NCBI GenBank assembly: GCA_947651225.1
Contig: CANSYK010000029.1
Coordinates: 1-40,123 of the forward strand
Direction: 5' to 3'
Length of the DNA stretch: 40,123 bases
Source of the DNA: an uncultured bacterium
GTDB lineage: Bacteria > Bacillota > Clostridia > Lachnospirales > Lachnospiraceae
Positions 17,965 to 26,269 of this stretch are shown in pieces. The first letter of the stretch is position 1. Each line of letters opens with the position of its first letter. The notes under the pieces are model-generated. The model searched no databases. It worked only from the letters and a program-made list of their open reading frames with translations, and was not told where the DNA came from. A program made the position numbers and the translations under genes.

Positions 17965-19881
17965 ATGGCATCAACATTTTTTGGATTGAATATAGCACGT
18001 TCGGGAATGAGTACTTATAATGCGTGGTTGAATACAACAGGACATAATATAGCGAATGTAAAGACACCCGGTTATTCTAAACAGGTAGTAAATCAGGCTG
18101 CAACGATTCCAATTTCGTACAAGACCTCTTATGGAATGACAGGTTCCGGAGTAGAAGCAGTAAGCATTACCAGTGAACGTGATGTGTATTATGACGCAAA
18201 ATACCGTGATACAAATTCTGTTTTTGGGAAGTATGAGACACAGATGTATTATATGCAGTCTATTGAAGACTATCTTTTTGCAAGGGATGAGACGAGTGGC
18301 GCAATGACAAATTCGTTGAATAAGTTTTTTGAGTTGCTGTCAGGGCTTCGCACAAGTAACGTTTCTGATGCGACAGCAAGGACAGAGGCGGTTGGTTATG
18401 CAGATACATTGACGTATTATATCCGGCAGGCAGCAAACAGCCTGCAGGATATGCAAAAAGATATCAATACAGAAATTGGGGCTACAGCAGAAAAAATTAA
18501 TTCCTATGCCGAGCAGCTTACTTATTTGAATAAGCAGATTGCTACAATAGAAGTTGATGGTACAAGAGCAAATGATTTGCGTGACCAGCGTGCTTATATT
18601 CTTGACAAACTTTCGGAACTTGTTGACATTGATGTAGTGGAAAAAGAGCCGGTTGGCAGTATGGGGCATGCACAGTTTATTGTGACAGTTGGCTCTGCAG
18701 TTCTTGTTGATACCTTTGAGTTCAATACACTCAAGTATGAGGTAATGGATACAACTGCAAATCAAAATGATGTTGATAATATTTATAATTTAAGGTGGAG
18801 TAATGGACAGGATTTTGGGATTCACGAGACTGGCATAGGCGGAAAACTACAGGGGCTTTTTGAAGTGCGTGATGGAAATAATGGAGAGGTATTTAAAGGG
18901 AAGGTAACGGGGGCAACAGCATGTGTGACTGATGCAACTGGTGCGATTACTACACCTGCAACATTGAAAGTGACAGGAACTAATGAGATTGCAAATTCCT
19001 TGTTTAAATTGGATATTCCAGAGAGGGATGGCGTTATTGAAATTGGAAACTCACGTTATGAATATGATTCTTTTGAAGTAACAACAGGAGTAGATGCAAA
19101 TGGCAATTCTGTTTATGAGTATACTTTTACTTTAAAAGGCGCACTTGATAATGCCACAGCAACAAGCCTTACTAATACGAAACCTTCCATGCAGGTCGGG
19201 GATGCAGTGGATTTTAGAGGAATTCCTTACTATATGTCACAGCTTAATGAATTTATACGAAAGTTTTCTTATGAATTTAATAAAGTGCAGGTGGATGGAT
19301 ATGATTTAAATGGTGATAAGGGAAAAGAATTGTTTGTTGGAAAAGATAAGGCATCTGGAGTAGAAATGTCTTTTGGTACAGGCAACATTGTGGAAGATCC
19401 CAGATATGGCAATCTTGTAAACTATACATTTAATACTGCAGATTCGGCAAAAGGTGTGTTCTCTTATTATTCACTTACTGCTTTAAATACATCCATTAAT
19501 TCTAAGATTGTTGGAAATGGTAGTTTGTTAGCATGTTCCGACTCCAATGAACCAGGTCAGGTGTCTAATAGTGGGAATCTGGAAAGAATGTTGAATTTGC
19601 AATTTGACAAGACGATGTTCCATCAGGGAGAACCGGCTTCCTTCTTACGGGTGGTAACTACAACGGCAGGTGTTGATTCCCAGAAGGTATTGTCGGCTGC
19701 TGGCAGTGCAGAGAATATCAGGGATGCAATTGATCTTAGACGTCTGTCACAATCAGGAGTTGATGAAGATGAAGAGGGGCAGAGCCTGATTATCTGCCAG
19801 AATCTGTTAAATTATCAATATAAAGTATTATCGGTGATGAACGAGGTTCTTGATAAATTAATTAATGGTACTGCAGTATAA
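17965..19881 (+). CDS. flgK: Flagellar hook-associated protein 1, FlgK (copy 2)
   Basis: This is a second FlgK of 638 residues. The D0 segment reads ASTFFGLNIARSGMSTYNAW then NTTGHNIANVKTPGYSKQ, and the C-terminus reads GQSLIICQNLLNYQYKVLSVMNEVLDKLINGT. It is clearly homologous to copy 1 at both ends but differs through the centre, so it is an old duplication and not an assembly artefact. GGAGGAAATAAT precedes the ATG. Possible roles are alternative or mixed junction rings, or a specialised junction for a second filament type. FlgK assignment is supported by the NTTGHN/TPGYS signature shared with copy 1. Confidence 0.9.
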   Translation: MASTFFGLNIARSGMSTYNAWLNTTGHNIANVKTPGYSKQVVNQAATIPISYKTSYGMTGSGVEAVSITSERDVYYDAKYRDTNSVFGKYETQMYYMQSIEDYLFARDETSGAMTNSLNKFFELLSGLRTSNVSDATARTEAVGYADTLTYYIRQAANSLQDMQKDINTEIGATAEKINSYAEQLTYLNKQIATIEVDGTRANDLRDQRAYILDKLSELVDIDVVEKEPVGSMGHAQFIVTVGSAVLVDTFEFNTLKYEVMDTTANQNDVDNIYNLRWSNGQDFGIHETGIGGKLQGLFEVRDGNNGEVFKGKVTGATACVTDATGAITTPATLKVTGTNEIANSLFKLDIPERDGVIEIGNSRYEYDSFEVTTGVDANGNSVYEYTFTLKGALDNATATSLTNTKPSMQVGDAVDFRGIPYYMSQLNEFIRKFSYEFNKVQVDGYDLNGDKGKELFVGKDKASGVEMSFGTGNIVEDPRYGNLVNYTFNTADSAKGVFSYYSLTALNTSINSKIVGNGSLLACSDSNEPGQVSNSGNLERMLNLQFDKTMFHQGEPASFLRVVTTTAGVDSQKVLSAAGSAENIRDAIDLRRLSQSGVDEDEEGQSLIICQNLLNYQYKVLSVMNEVLDKLINGTAV

Positions 19882-19908
19882 AGCAGTGCAGGAAAGGAGT
19901 AGTAGAAT

Positions 19909-21477
19909 ATGCGAGTTACAAATTCAATGATATCAAATAGTTCCCGTATCCATATTACAGCAGCTAAAAATGAGCTGATGAAAAGGGAAAACCAGTACAC
20001 AACACAAAAAAAGATATTGAGGCCATCAGATGACCCGACTATTGCAATCCGTGCGTTGCAGCTTCGTACAACATATGGCAAGATTGTGCAATATGTAAGT
20101 AAAAATGTGAAGGATGCCATGGAGTGGATGGACACGACCGAAGGCGCATTGGAAAAGATTCAGGAAGGCCTGAGGGGAATTAAGTCCAGAATGGATTATG
20201 GTTCACAGGATTATCTGGGATTGGATGAAAGACATTCCGTGTTAGCTGAAATAGAAAAGATAGTAGAGGGAATCTTTCATGATAATGCAAATGCAGATTA
20301 TGCTGGTAGATATATGTTTACAGGGTATCGGACAGATACTTCCCTTTTGTTTCCGACAGATACAAAGAATTTGGAATATGCGATAACAGAAGGCTTTAAC
20401 AGTAATGATATTGGGACGATAAAGTATGTGTATAGAGATGAAACTTATATGAATACAAATGGCAGTGCGGGTACTGCTGCATCTGATCATGCTGGGCATC
20501 CTCCAACTCAGGATGTTGCATATCGCTTACAGTTGGCGTATAAGAACTGTTCAGATACCCCATCTGGGAATTTAAACTCTGGTTTTACTGGAACAGCGGC
20601 GATAGCTCTCACCTTAAAAGATAGCACAGGAAATCCTGTTACTTGGAATCCTGCATTGAATATAGTACAAAGATCGTCTTCCGATACTAATGCTTATAAT
20701 GTGAAGGATCCTAACACAGGCGCACAAAATGTCATTTATATTCCAGAAACGGGTGAGGTTATTTTTTCAGAAGCTGTGTATCAACAGATTCAGGAACAAT
20801 TCAGAACAGATCCAGAAAGCAGTTTAGATATCAAATATGAGAAGAGTGAGTTTGAAGATGGTGATATTCGTCCAGAGATGTATTTTGAATGTGATAGTTA
20901 TGACACGGTAACAAAAAATTCTGTTCAGTATCGTTCTCCGGCTGGCCAGGAGATTAAATATGAGGTAAACTTTAGCCAGACTGCTACAGTAAATGTGCAG
21001 GCAAGGGATGCAATTGACACTGATATTTATCGTGCTCTTGATTATGTCAGACAAACCGTAGAAGCAATGGATGAAATAGAGAGGAAAATTAAGGATATAA
21101 CAACTCAGATTAGCAATACGACGAAGCCAACAGAAATAGAAAATTTGAGTAAATTGAAAGAGATCTATGAGCAGGAGCAGAAGCTTCGTGTTGGATGCAT
21201 GACGGAAGCTTTTGGCATGGGCCTGACAATGGTTGAAAATGCAGAAAAGTCCTTAAATGTTGCAGTGGCAGATTTAGGTGCCCGCATGAATCGTGTGAAT
21301 CTGACAAATGATAAACTTTTGGATCAGAGTATTGATACCGAAGAAAAACTATCAAGTAACGAAGATATTGACCTTGCGGACGCTTATATAAATATGAATC
21401 AGGCGGATCTTTTATATCAGGCAGCTTTATCGGCTACAGCAAAAATTTTAGGAAATTCACTTTTAAACTATATTTAA
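19909..21477 (+). CDS. flgL: Flagellar hook-associated protein 3, FlgL
   Basis: FlgL is the second junction protein, between FlgK and flagellin. The N-terminus (MRVTNSMISNSSRIHITAAK, then RPSDDPTIAIRALQLRT) and C-terminus (LADAYINMNQADLLYQAALSATAKILGNSLLNYI) are typical. At 522 residues it is far longer than the roughly 300 residues of model FlgL. The extra 200 or so residues lie in the middle (about 150-370), a surface-exposed domain rich in Thr, Asp and Tyr. A GGAGT site precedes the ATG, 28 bases after flgK copy 2. Confidence 0.9.
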   Translation: MRVTNSMISNSSRIHITAAKNELMKRENQYTTQKKILRPSDDPTIAIRALQLRTTYGKIVQYVSKNVKDAMEWMDTTEGALEKIQEGLRGIKSRMDYGSQDYLGLDERHSVLAEIEKIVEGIFHDNANADYAGRYMFTGYRTDTSLLFPTDTKNLEYAITEGFNSNDIGTIKYVYRDETYMNTNGSAGTAASDHAGHPPTQDVAYRLQLAYKNCSDTPSGNLNSGFTGTAAIALTLKDSTGNPVTWNPALNIVQRSSSDTNAYNVKDPNTGAQNVIYIPETGEVIFSEAVYQQIQEQFRTDPESSLDIKYEKSEFEDGDIRPEMYFECDSYDTVTKNSVQYRSPAGQEIKYEVNFSQTATVNVQARDAIDTDIYRALDYVRQTVEAMDEIERKIKDITTQISNTTKPTEIENLSKLKEIYEQEQKLRVGCMTEAFGMGLTMVENAEKSLNVAVADLGARMNRVNLTNDKLLDQSIDTEEKLSSNEDIDLADAYINMNQADLLYQAALSATAKILGNSLLNYI

Positions 21478-21483
21478 TGAAAG

Positions 21484-21567
21484 ACTGGTGCATGTGGTCA
21501 GGTATACTGGGTGCATGCGCCAGTTTTGCTTTTTGGCTGGCGCACCAGCGCAGGCGGTGCGCTTTTT
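21484..21567 (+). promoter_or_regulatory. Competing hairpins between flgL and fliW (attenuator-like)
   Basis: Hairpin 1 pairs ACTGGTGCATG (21484-21494) with CATGCGCCAGT (21514-21524), and T residues follow. Hairpin 3 pairs GCGCACC (21540-21546) with GGTGCGC (21556-21562), followed by five Ts, a terminator shape. A third pairing, TGCGCCAG (21516-21523) with CTGGCGCA (21537-21544), is perfect over 8 bp and excludes both. This is the layout of a transcription attenuator or switch ahead of fliW-csrA. The region also holds an open frame from 21488 that I do not consider coding. Confidence 0.5.
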
Positions 21568-21586
21568 AATGGAGGTTAAGGTAAAT

Positions 21587-22030
21587 ATGAGGATAGATAC
21601 AAGATATTTTGGGGAAGTTGAGATTGAAGAGGAGAAAATTCTGCATTTTGAACAGGGGCTTTTTGGATTTGAAGAATACAAAGATTTTACTGTTCTTTAT
21701 GATAATGAAGGAGAAGAGGAACCTTTTTTTTCATGGCTTCAATGTGTGACTGAAAAAGGTCTTGCCTTTCCGGTTGTGAATCCTTTTAAAGTGAAAGATG
21801 ATTATGATCCAATTGTAGAGGAAGCTTTGTTAGAGCCAATTGGAGAATGCAAAGCAGAGGATTTTCTGGTATTTTTAATGGCAACGGTTCCAAGTGATCC
21901 AAATCAGACAACGGTAAATATGAAAGCGCCTTTAATCATCAATACTTTGAATCGTCAGGGGATACAGCTTATTGTAGAAAATGAGGATTATTCCATTAAA
22001 CACAGGGTAATACAGGAAAAAGGAAAATAG
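21587..22030 (+). CDS. fliW: Flagellar assembly factor FliW
   Basis: FliW binds flagellin and, when free, antagonises CsrA, so flagellin translation is matched to export. The 147 residues include the family segments [36 protein letters not shown] and NMKAPLIIN; the length is typical. ATG 21587 is chosen because the family N-terminus (MRIDTRYFG) begins there, with GGAGG and AAGGT upstream. It lies 20 bases before csrA, the partner gene, as in Bacillus subtilis. Confidence 0.94.
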   Translation: MRIDTRYFGEVEIEEEKILHFEQGLFGFEEYKDFTVLYDNEGEEEPFFSWLQCVTEKGLAFPVVNPFKVKDDYDPIVEEALLEPIGECKAEDFLVFLMATVPSDPNQTTVNMKAPLIINTLNRQGIQLIVENEDYSIKHRVIQEKGK

Positions 22031-22050
22031 GAAGTGATTGGAGGAGAAAA

Positions 22051-22272
22051 ATGTTAGCATTAGCCAGAAAGATTAATCAGTCGATTATGATTGGGAACGA
22101 TATTGAAGTGACTTTGCTTGAAATAAAAGGCGACCAGATTAAGATTGGTATTAACGCACCCAAGAATGTACCGATTTATCGGAAAGAAATTTTTGTTCAG
22201 ATACAGCAGGAAAATAAAAATGCAGGGCAGGAGGTGGATGTTTCAAAAATCCGCAATTTATTTAAAGGGTGA
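22051..22272 (+). CDS. csrA: Carbon storage regulator / translational repressor CsrA
   Basis: CsrA is a 73-residue RNA-binding dimer which blocks ribosome binding on target mRNAs with GGA motifs; the main target known in Firmicutes is flagellin. The sequence follows the family throughout: [39 protein letters not shown] and a QQEN helix end. The conserved arginine of the RNA-binding edge is present in IYRKEI. GGAGG precedes the ATG. Its likely target, the flagellin leader (26200-26370), is in this window. Confidence 0.96.
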   Translation: MLALARKINQSIMIGNDIEVTLLEIKGDQIKIGINAPKNVPIYRKEIFVQIQQENKNAGQEVDVSKIRNLFKG

Positions 22273-22276
22273 TAAT

Positions 22277-22316
22277 GGACAATACAATATGGCGCAAAAG
22301 CATTTTTATATTGTCC
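22277..22316 (+). terminator. Hairpin at the end of the flgM-csrA operon
   Basis: GGACAATA (22277-22284) pairs perfectly with TATTGTCC (22309-22316). The T run (22303-22307) lies inside the loop and not after the stem, so a different RNA end or partial termination is possible. Confidence 0.4.
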
Positions 22317-22321
22317 TCAGG

Positions 22322-22348
22322 TAAAGTATTTCTGTAATTTGCCGATAT
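22322..22348 (+). promoter_or_regulatory. SigD (sigma-28) promoter of flaG-fliD-fliS
   Basis: TAAA (22322-22325), 16 bases, then CCGATAT preceded by G (GCCGATAT, 22341-22348) is a full consensus match. It lies about 65 bases before flaG. Confidence 0.85.
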
Positions 22349-22411
22349 AAGTAATAGATTAGTATTAGTTATGCTTCGACATACGTTTTTATACACATGG
22401 AGGTGGAGAAT

Positions 22412-22966
22412 ATGGCAATGGATTCATATATGAAAGGAGTGGCGGGCAGTCCGGGAAATCAAGGGGTAGAAGTTAGACCGGCAGGAAAAGAGCAAAAAGC
22501 AGTAACTTCTGCGAATGATATGCAGAAAAATGTTGTGAAAAAACCTTCTGCACCAAAAAGCAGTATTAGAAAAACTCCTGTGAAAAAGAGTAGTATTAAA
22601 AAAACTCCTTTACCCAAGAGTAGTGTAAAAAAGGCTGTTGTATCAAACAATAGTGTGCAGAAAATGGATAAGGTGCAGGCAGACGGTGCGGTTGGAACAA
22701 CAGAACAGGAGAACAAGGATGTTTTCATGGAGATGGAGAAAGAGCCAACGATAAGCACAATTGATTCTGCAATTTCAGCAATTAATGCGCAGATGTCCAA
22801 AACAAGGTGTGCTTATGCATATGACGAAGTTACAAAAAGAATTACAATTAAAGTGTATGATGATGAAACAGATGAGTTAATCCGTGAGGTACCTCCAGAA
22901 AAATCTCTGGATATTCTAAAGAGAGTCTGGGAAAGGACAGGAATCATGATGGATGAAAAATTTTAA
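22412..22966 (+). CDS. flaG: Flagellar protein FlaG with a basic repeat linker
   Basis: The C-terminal 65 residues form the FlaG domain (KTRCAYAYDEVTKRITIKVY, then ELIREVPPEKSLDI), a protein linked to filament length control. The protein has 184 residues, longer than the usual 110-130. The extra part (residues 47-76) holds three 10-residue repeats, APKSSIRKTP, VKKSSIKKTP and LPKSSVKKAV, coded by 30-bp DNA repeats at 22550-22639. This very basic, Ser/Pro-rich segment recalls histone-tail-like or nucleic-acid-binding linkers; its role is unknown. ATG 22412 follows GGAGG by eight bases; an ATG at 22397 overlaps that site and is rejected. It lies 12 bases before fliD. Confidence 0.9.
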   Translation: MAMDSYMKGVAGSPGNQGVEVRPAGKEQKAVTSANDMQKNVVKKPSAPKSSIRKTPVKKSSIKKTPLPKSSVKKAVVSNNSVQKMDKVQADGAVGTTEQENKDVFMEMEKEPTISTIDSAISAINAQMSKTRCAYAYDEVTKRITIKVYDDETDELIREVPPEKSLDILKRVWERTGIMMDEKF

Positions 22967-22978
22967 GGAGGAATTATT

Positions 22979-25096
22979 ATGGGAATTCGATTAACAGGTA
23001 TAAATTCAGGAATGGACACAGATTCTATTGTTCAGGCATTGATGTCTGCACAAAGTTACAAAAAGACAAAAATAGAAGCAAAGAAGACAAAGTTAGAGTG
23101 GAAAAAAGAGCTTTGGAGTGAATTGAATACAAAGATTTACAATTTCTATACAAATTCTTTGAGCAAGATAAAATTGCAGGGGACGTTTAAGACAAAGGCT
23201 GCAACCAGTTCTGACAGCAGTAAAGTGACAGCTACGGCAACCTCATCGGCAGCAGAGGGGACATATAAAATAAATGTAAAGTCTCTGGCTTCTGCACAAT
23301 ATGTAACAAGCGGCAAATTGAATGGAGCGCAGGTAAGAGATGAGAATGGCAATGTAGTACCTGGTGAAAAGGCTAAAGTTTCTAAATCTACCAAATTGAT
23401 AGATTTGTTAGATGCAAATGGAGCCACTTCATTTACAAAAGGCACACAGATTAAACTTTCAACAGAGAGTGGTAGGATGACTACACTTTTAGTTGATGAA
23501 AACACCAGCGTATCGGATTTTCTGACAGCGTGTAATGATGTGGGCTTGACTGCCAGTTTTGATGCGGATCAACAGAGATTTTTTATTAGTTCAGGTGCGA
23601 GTGGTAAAGAACAGGGATTTAAGATTTCCGCAACAGCACTGAGTCAGACCCAACAAGATACTATTTCTGCTTGGAAGAATGCAATTGGATATGACTATCT
23701 TTCCAGTGCAGACCAAAAAGCAGTCAGAGGAATTTTTGACAGCCTGCAGGCAGGATCAACTACTTATAATGATGTAAAAGATACATTGCAGTCATATCTT
23801 GACAAGAGCCAGAGGGCAGGAGTGACAGCGTATCATCAAAAGCAGTTGACAGATTCTTATAATGATTATTTTGACACTGATCCTTCTTCTGGAAAGAGGA
23901 TATTGTCAGCAAAAGGTAAATTAGCGTTAGCAACATCTGACCCAACACTAGATCTATCGAATATGTCACCGGAAGATCAGGTGGCTGCTGCAGAGGCGAT
24001 GGTGGCAAGTAAAGTAGCAACTGCCATGAGTGATCCGGCAATGCAGACTACCATAGAAAGCGAGATTACCAATGGAATTCCTGGAACGACGGATACTTTT
24101 CTGGCTGCCGGAGCCACAGCCAGGACAACGAATCTTGAAGCGGCGGTTAATAATTATGTGTCTGCTATGTCGACAGTTGCAGGTGGTGCGGCAGGACTTA
24201 GCGGTCTTGGGTTAGGTGAAGTGGATGGAACGGCAGTGGCTGAAAACTCTAATGCTACAGGGATGGTAGTAGTGGAAGCCAGTGATTCAGAGATTACTTT
24301 TAATGGGGCTACGTTGACAAGTTCAACTTCTACTTTGACAGTAAATGGTCTGACGTTGAATATTTTGGATACCACAGCAGGATCGGATATTTCTATTTCT
24401 GTTACGAAAGACACTTCCGCAATTTATGATGCGGTAAAGGATTTTATATCAGATTACAATGATATCCTTAAGACGATGAATTCGTATTATAATGCCGGGA
24501 CAGCAAAGGGGTATGATGTTCTGACAGATGAACAGAAGGAAGCAATGACTGATGATGAAATCGAAAAGTGGGAGGATAAGATTAAAAGTTCCCTGCTTCG
24601 TCGCGATGATACATTGGGCGCAATTATTTCCAGCTTCAAGATGAATATGATGGGCGGTTATACGGCATCAGATGGAAAACAATATTCTCTGGCATCTTTA
24701 GGGATTTCGACTTCTGCAAAGAACTGGTATGAAGGTGGCCTGCTTCATATTAAGGGTGATGAAGATGACGCTGAGTATATGGACGAAGAAAATAAGTTAG
24801 AAGCAATGCTGACAAAAGATCCAGAACTTACCATGGAGATTTTGAATGGTCTTGCAGGAAATCTTTATACAGACTTACAGAAGAAGATGGCATCTACTAG
24901 TATGAGTAGTGCGTTGACATTTTATAATGATAAAGAGATGAATTCTCAGTTATCTGATTATAGCAAACAGATTACAGCCTGGGAAAAGAAATTGGCTTCT
25001 TTAGAGGAGCGTTACTATAAACAGTTCACGGCAATGGAGAAGGCGATGGCTTCTTTGAATTCACAGCAGAATTATTTCTCCAGTATGATGGGTTAA
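22979..25096 (+). CDS. fliD: Flagellar filament cap protein FliD
   Basis: FliD (HAP2) sits at the filament tip and promotes flagellin polymerisation. Of 705 residues, the N-terminus (GIRLTGINSGMDTDSIVQALM, then K-rich helix WKKELWSELNTKIYNF) and C-terminus (QITAWEKKLASLEERYYKQFTAMEKAMASLNSQQNYFSSMMG) are typical. The length exceeds the 470-600 common in model species. The additional part is an Ala/Thr/Ser-rich, helix-forming stretch (about residues 215-410) in the surface-exposed domain. AAGGAGG lies eight bases before the ATG. Confidence 0.94.
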   Translation: MGIRLTGINSGMDTDSIVQALMSAQSYKKTKIEAKKTKLEWKKELWSELNTKIYNFYTNSLSKIKLQGTFKTKAATSSDSSKVTATATSSAAEGTYKINVKSLASAQYVTSGKLNGAQVRDENGNVVPGEKAKVSKSTKLIDLLDANGATSFTKGTQIKLSTESGRMTTLLVDENTSVSDFLTACNDVGLTASFDADQQRFFISSGASGKEQGFKISATALSQTQQDTISAWKNAIGYDYLSSADQKAVRGIFDSLQAGSTTYNDVKDTLQSYLDKSQRAGVTAYHQKQLTDSYNDYFDTDPSSGKRILSAKGKLALATSDPTLDLSNMSPEDQVAAAEAMVASKVATAMSDPAMQTTIESEITNGIPGTTDTFLAAGATARTTNLEAAVNNYVSAMSTVAGGAAGLSGLGLGEVDGTAVAENSNATGMVVVEASDSEITFNGATLTSSTSTLTVNGLTLNILDTTAGSDISISVTKDTSAIYDAVKDFISDYNDILKTMNSYYNAGTAKGYDVLTDEQKEAMTDDEIEKWEDKIKSSLLRRDDTLGAIISSFKMNMMGGYTASDGKQYSLASLGISTSAKNWYEGGLLHIKGDEDDAEYMDEENKLEAMLTKDPELTMEILNGLAGNLYTDLQKKMASTSMSSALTFYNDKEMNSQLSDYSKQITAWEKKLASLEERYYKQFTAMEKAMASLNSQQNYFSSMMG

Positions 25097-25136
25097 ACCG
25101 GATTAGGCTGTTTACAAAATACAAGGAGGTATTTAA

Positions 25137-25517
25137 ATGGCACAGTTGCGTAATGCGGCAGAGATGTATCAGCAAAATTCGGTCAAAACGGCCTCTCCTG
25201 CCAAGCTGACTTTGATGCTTTATGATGGGGCAGTTAAGTTCTGTAATATTGCATTAGAGGCAATTGAGACAGATAATATACAGAAGGCGAATGAAAATAT
25301 TAAGAAAGTGGAAAATATAATTGTAGAACTGCGTGTAAGCCTGGATATGAAATATCCGGTGGCAAAGGAGTTCGATACAGTATATGATTATATTTATCGC
25401 AGGCTGGTAGAGGCAAATATGAAAAAGGATAAGGAGATTTTGCAGGAGGCTCTAAAGCATATTAAGACTATGCGGGAAACCTGGAAGGAAGTTATGCGTA
25501 TTAATAATGTAACCTGA
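25137..25517 (+). CDS. fliS: Flagellin export chaperone FliS
   Basis: FliS binds the C-terminal region of newly made flagellin and delivers it to the export gate. It has the usual length of 126 residues. Family pattern: the N-terminus MYQQNSVKTASPAKLTLMLYDGAVKFCNIAL and the central helix KANENIKKVENIIVELRVSLD, all helical. AAGGAGG precedes the ATG. It ends the SigD-driven flaG-fliD-fliS unit, before a terminator. Confidence 0.95.
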   Translation: MAQLRNAAEMYQQNSVKTASPAKLTLMLYDGAVKFCNIALEAIETDNIQKANENIKKVENIIVELRVSLDMKYPVAKEFDTVYDYIYRRLVEANMKKDKEILQEALKHIKTMRETWKEVMRINNVT

Positions 25518-25550
25518 TGTATATAGCAAATGATAACATAGGGTGATTTT

Positions 25551-25589
25551 CAAAGGCACTGGCATAAGCAGTGCCTTTGAGTGGTTTTT
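25551..25589 (+). terminator. Terminator-like hairpin after fliS
   Basis: CAAAGGCACTG pairs perfectly with CAGTGCCTTTG (11 bp, 7-base loop), followed by AGTGG and five Ts. An open frame that starts at 25543 runs through it, so that start is not used. Confidence 0.65.
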
Positions 25590-25659
25590 CGCCGGAAAAA
25601 TGGAAAAATATTTTTTGTATTTATCAAAGGCACAGAAAATGTGGTTATGGAGGGATAGA

Positions 25660-26148
25660 ATGGAAAATGATATTGGAGTATATGTTACTGCATTACAGAC
25701 AGCATTACAGGACAAGCGTAGAATTATGAATGAACTCTTACGGCTGACACAGGAACAGGAACAGATTCTTGGCAAAAAAGAAATGGATGCAGAGGATTTT
25801 GAAAAGCTGCTACAGGAAAAGGAAGCGTGGATTAACAGAATTCAGGAATTAGATAAAGGGTTTCAGAATCTTTTTGATAAAATAGGTTCTTCTTTAAAGA
25901 AAAAAAAGCAGGAATATAAGAAGCAGATTTTGTTAATGCAGGAGGATATCCGGGCTATTACGGATTGTGGTGTGCAAATTGAGGCGTTAGAAAAGAAAAA
26001 CAGAGATAGTTTTGCTGTTTTTGCGTCTGGAAAAAGAAAGGAAATCCGTGATTTTCGGATGAGTAAGAAAACGCTGGCGTCCTATCATCGGAACATGACC
26101 AATCAGCATCAGGAATGGAATACATATTTTATGGACAAGAAAAAGTAA
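25660..26148 (+). CDS. Coiled-coil flagellar chaperone-like protein (FlgN/FliT-like)
   Basis: This is a 162-residue, highly charged, almost entirely helical protein between fliS and flagellin. Its opening (residues 1-60: pairs of short helices with LTQEQEQILGKKEMDAEDFEKLLQEKE split by one turn) has the size and pattern of FlgN-type export chaperones, similar in layout to the FlgN at 15289. The C-terminal part ends HQEWNTYFMDKKK. I do not recognise a specific family, so a FliT/FlgN role is an inference from place and shape. ATG 25660 follows GGAGGGAT by about six bases. No promoter is obvious, so readthrough from the fliS unit is possible. Confidence 0.75.
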   Translation: MENDIGVYVTALQTALQDKRRIMNELLRLTQEQEQILGKKEMDAEDFEKLLQEKEAWINRIQELDKGFQNLFDKIGSSLKKKKQEYKKQILLMQEDIRAITDCGVQIEALEKKNRDSFAVFASGKRKEIRDFRMSKKTLASYHRNMTNQHQEWNTYFMDKKK

Positions 26149-26165
26149 TTTTTATAAAAAAGGGT

Positions 26166-26193
26166 TAAGAAATAGAAAGGAAGCACCGATATA
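26166..26193 (+). promoter_or_regulatory. SigD (sigma-28) promoter of flagellin
   Basis: TAAG (26166-26169), 16 bases, then CCGATATA (26186-26193). The spacing is identical to the flgM and flaG promoters. The start site would be near 26200, leaving a flagellin leader of about 170 bases. Confidence 0.8.
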
Positions 26194-26198
26194 TATTG

Positions 26199-26269
26199 TG
26201 TAACAAATAAGAAATGTTACATAACTGTAATAAACTCGTTATTATTCTCCTTTTTAGGAGTAATGATAA
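26199..26269 (+). promoter_or_regulatory. Structured 5' leader of flagellin mRNA (probable CsrA target)
   Basis: Two hairpins start the leader. TGTAACA/TGTTACA (26199-26205 with 26215-26221) sits at the transcript's 5' end. A second stem pairs 26239-26251 with 26256-26269 (13 pairs, one bulge) and holds AGGA. Further GGA motifs lie at 26292 and 26310 and twice in the ribosome site AAGGAGG (26356-26362). In B. subtilis CsrA binds two GGA sites in the hag leader, one covering the ribosome site; csrA and fliW are nearby here. CsrA binding is an inference. Confidence 0.5.

Noticed and set aside
15970-19881. The two flgK genes as an assembly duplication.
   Set aside because: They differ throughout their central parts and in length, so they are true paralogues.
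21488-21586. Extended start of FliW.
   Set aside because: The extension runs through two hairpins, and the family N-terminus begins at ATG 21587.
22550-22639. 30-bp repeats as a possible CRISPR array.
   Set aside because: No unique spacers; in-frame coding repeats of FlaG.
25543-25659. Extended start of the coiled-coil protein after fliS.
   Set aside because: It overlaps the terminator hairpin; GGAGGGAT marks ATG 25660.
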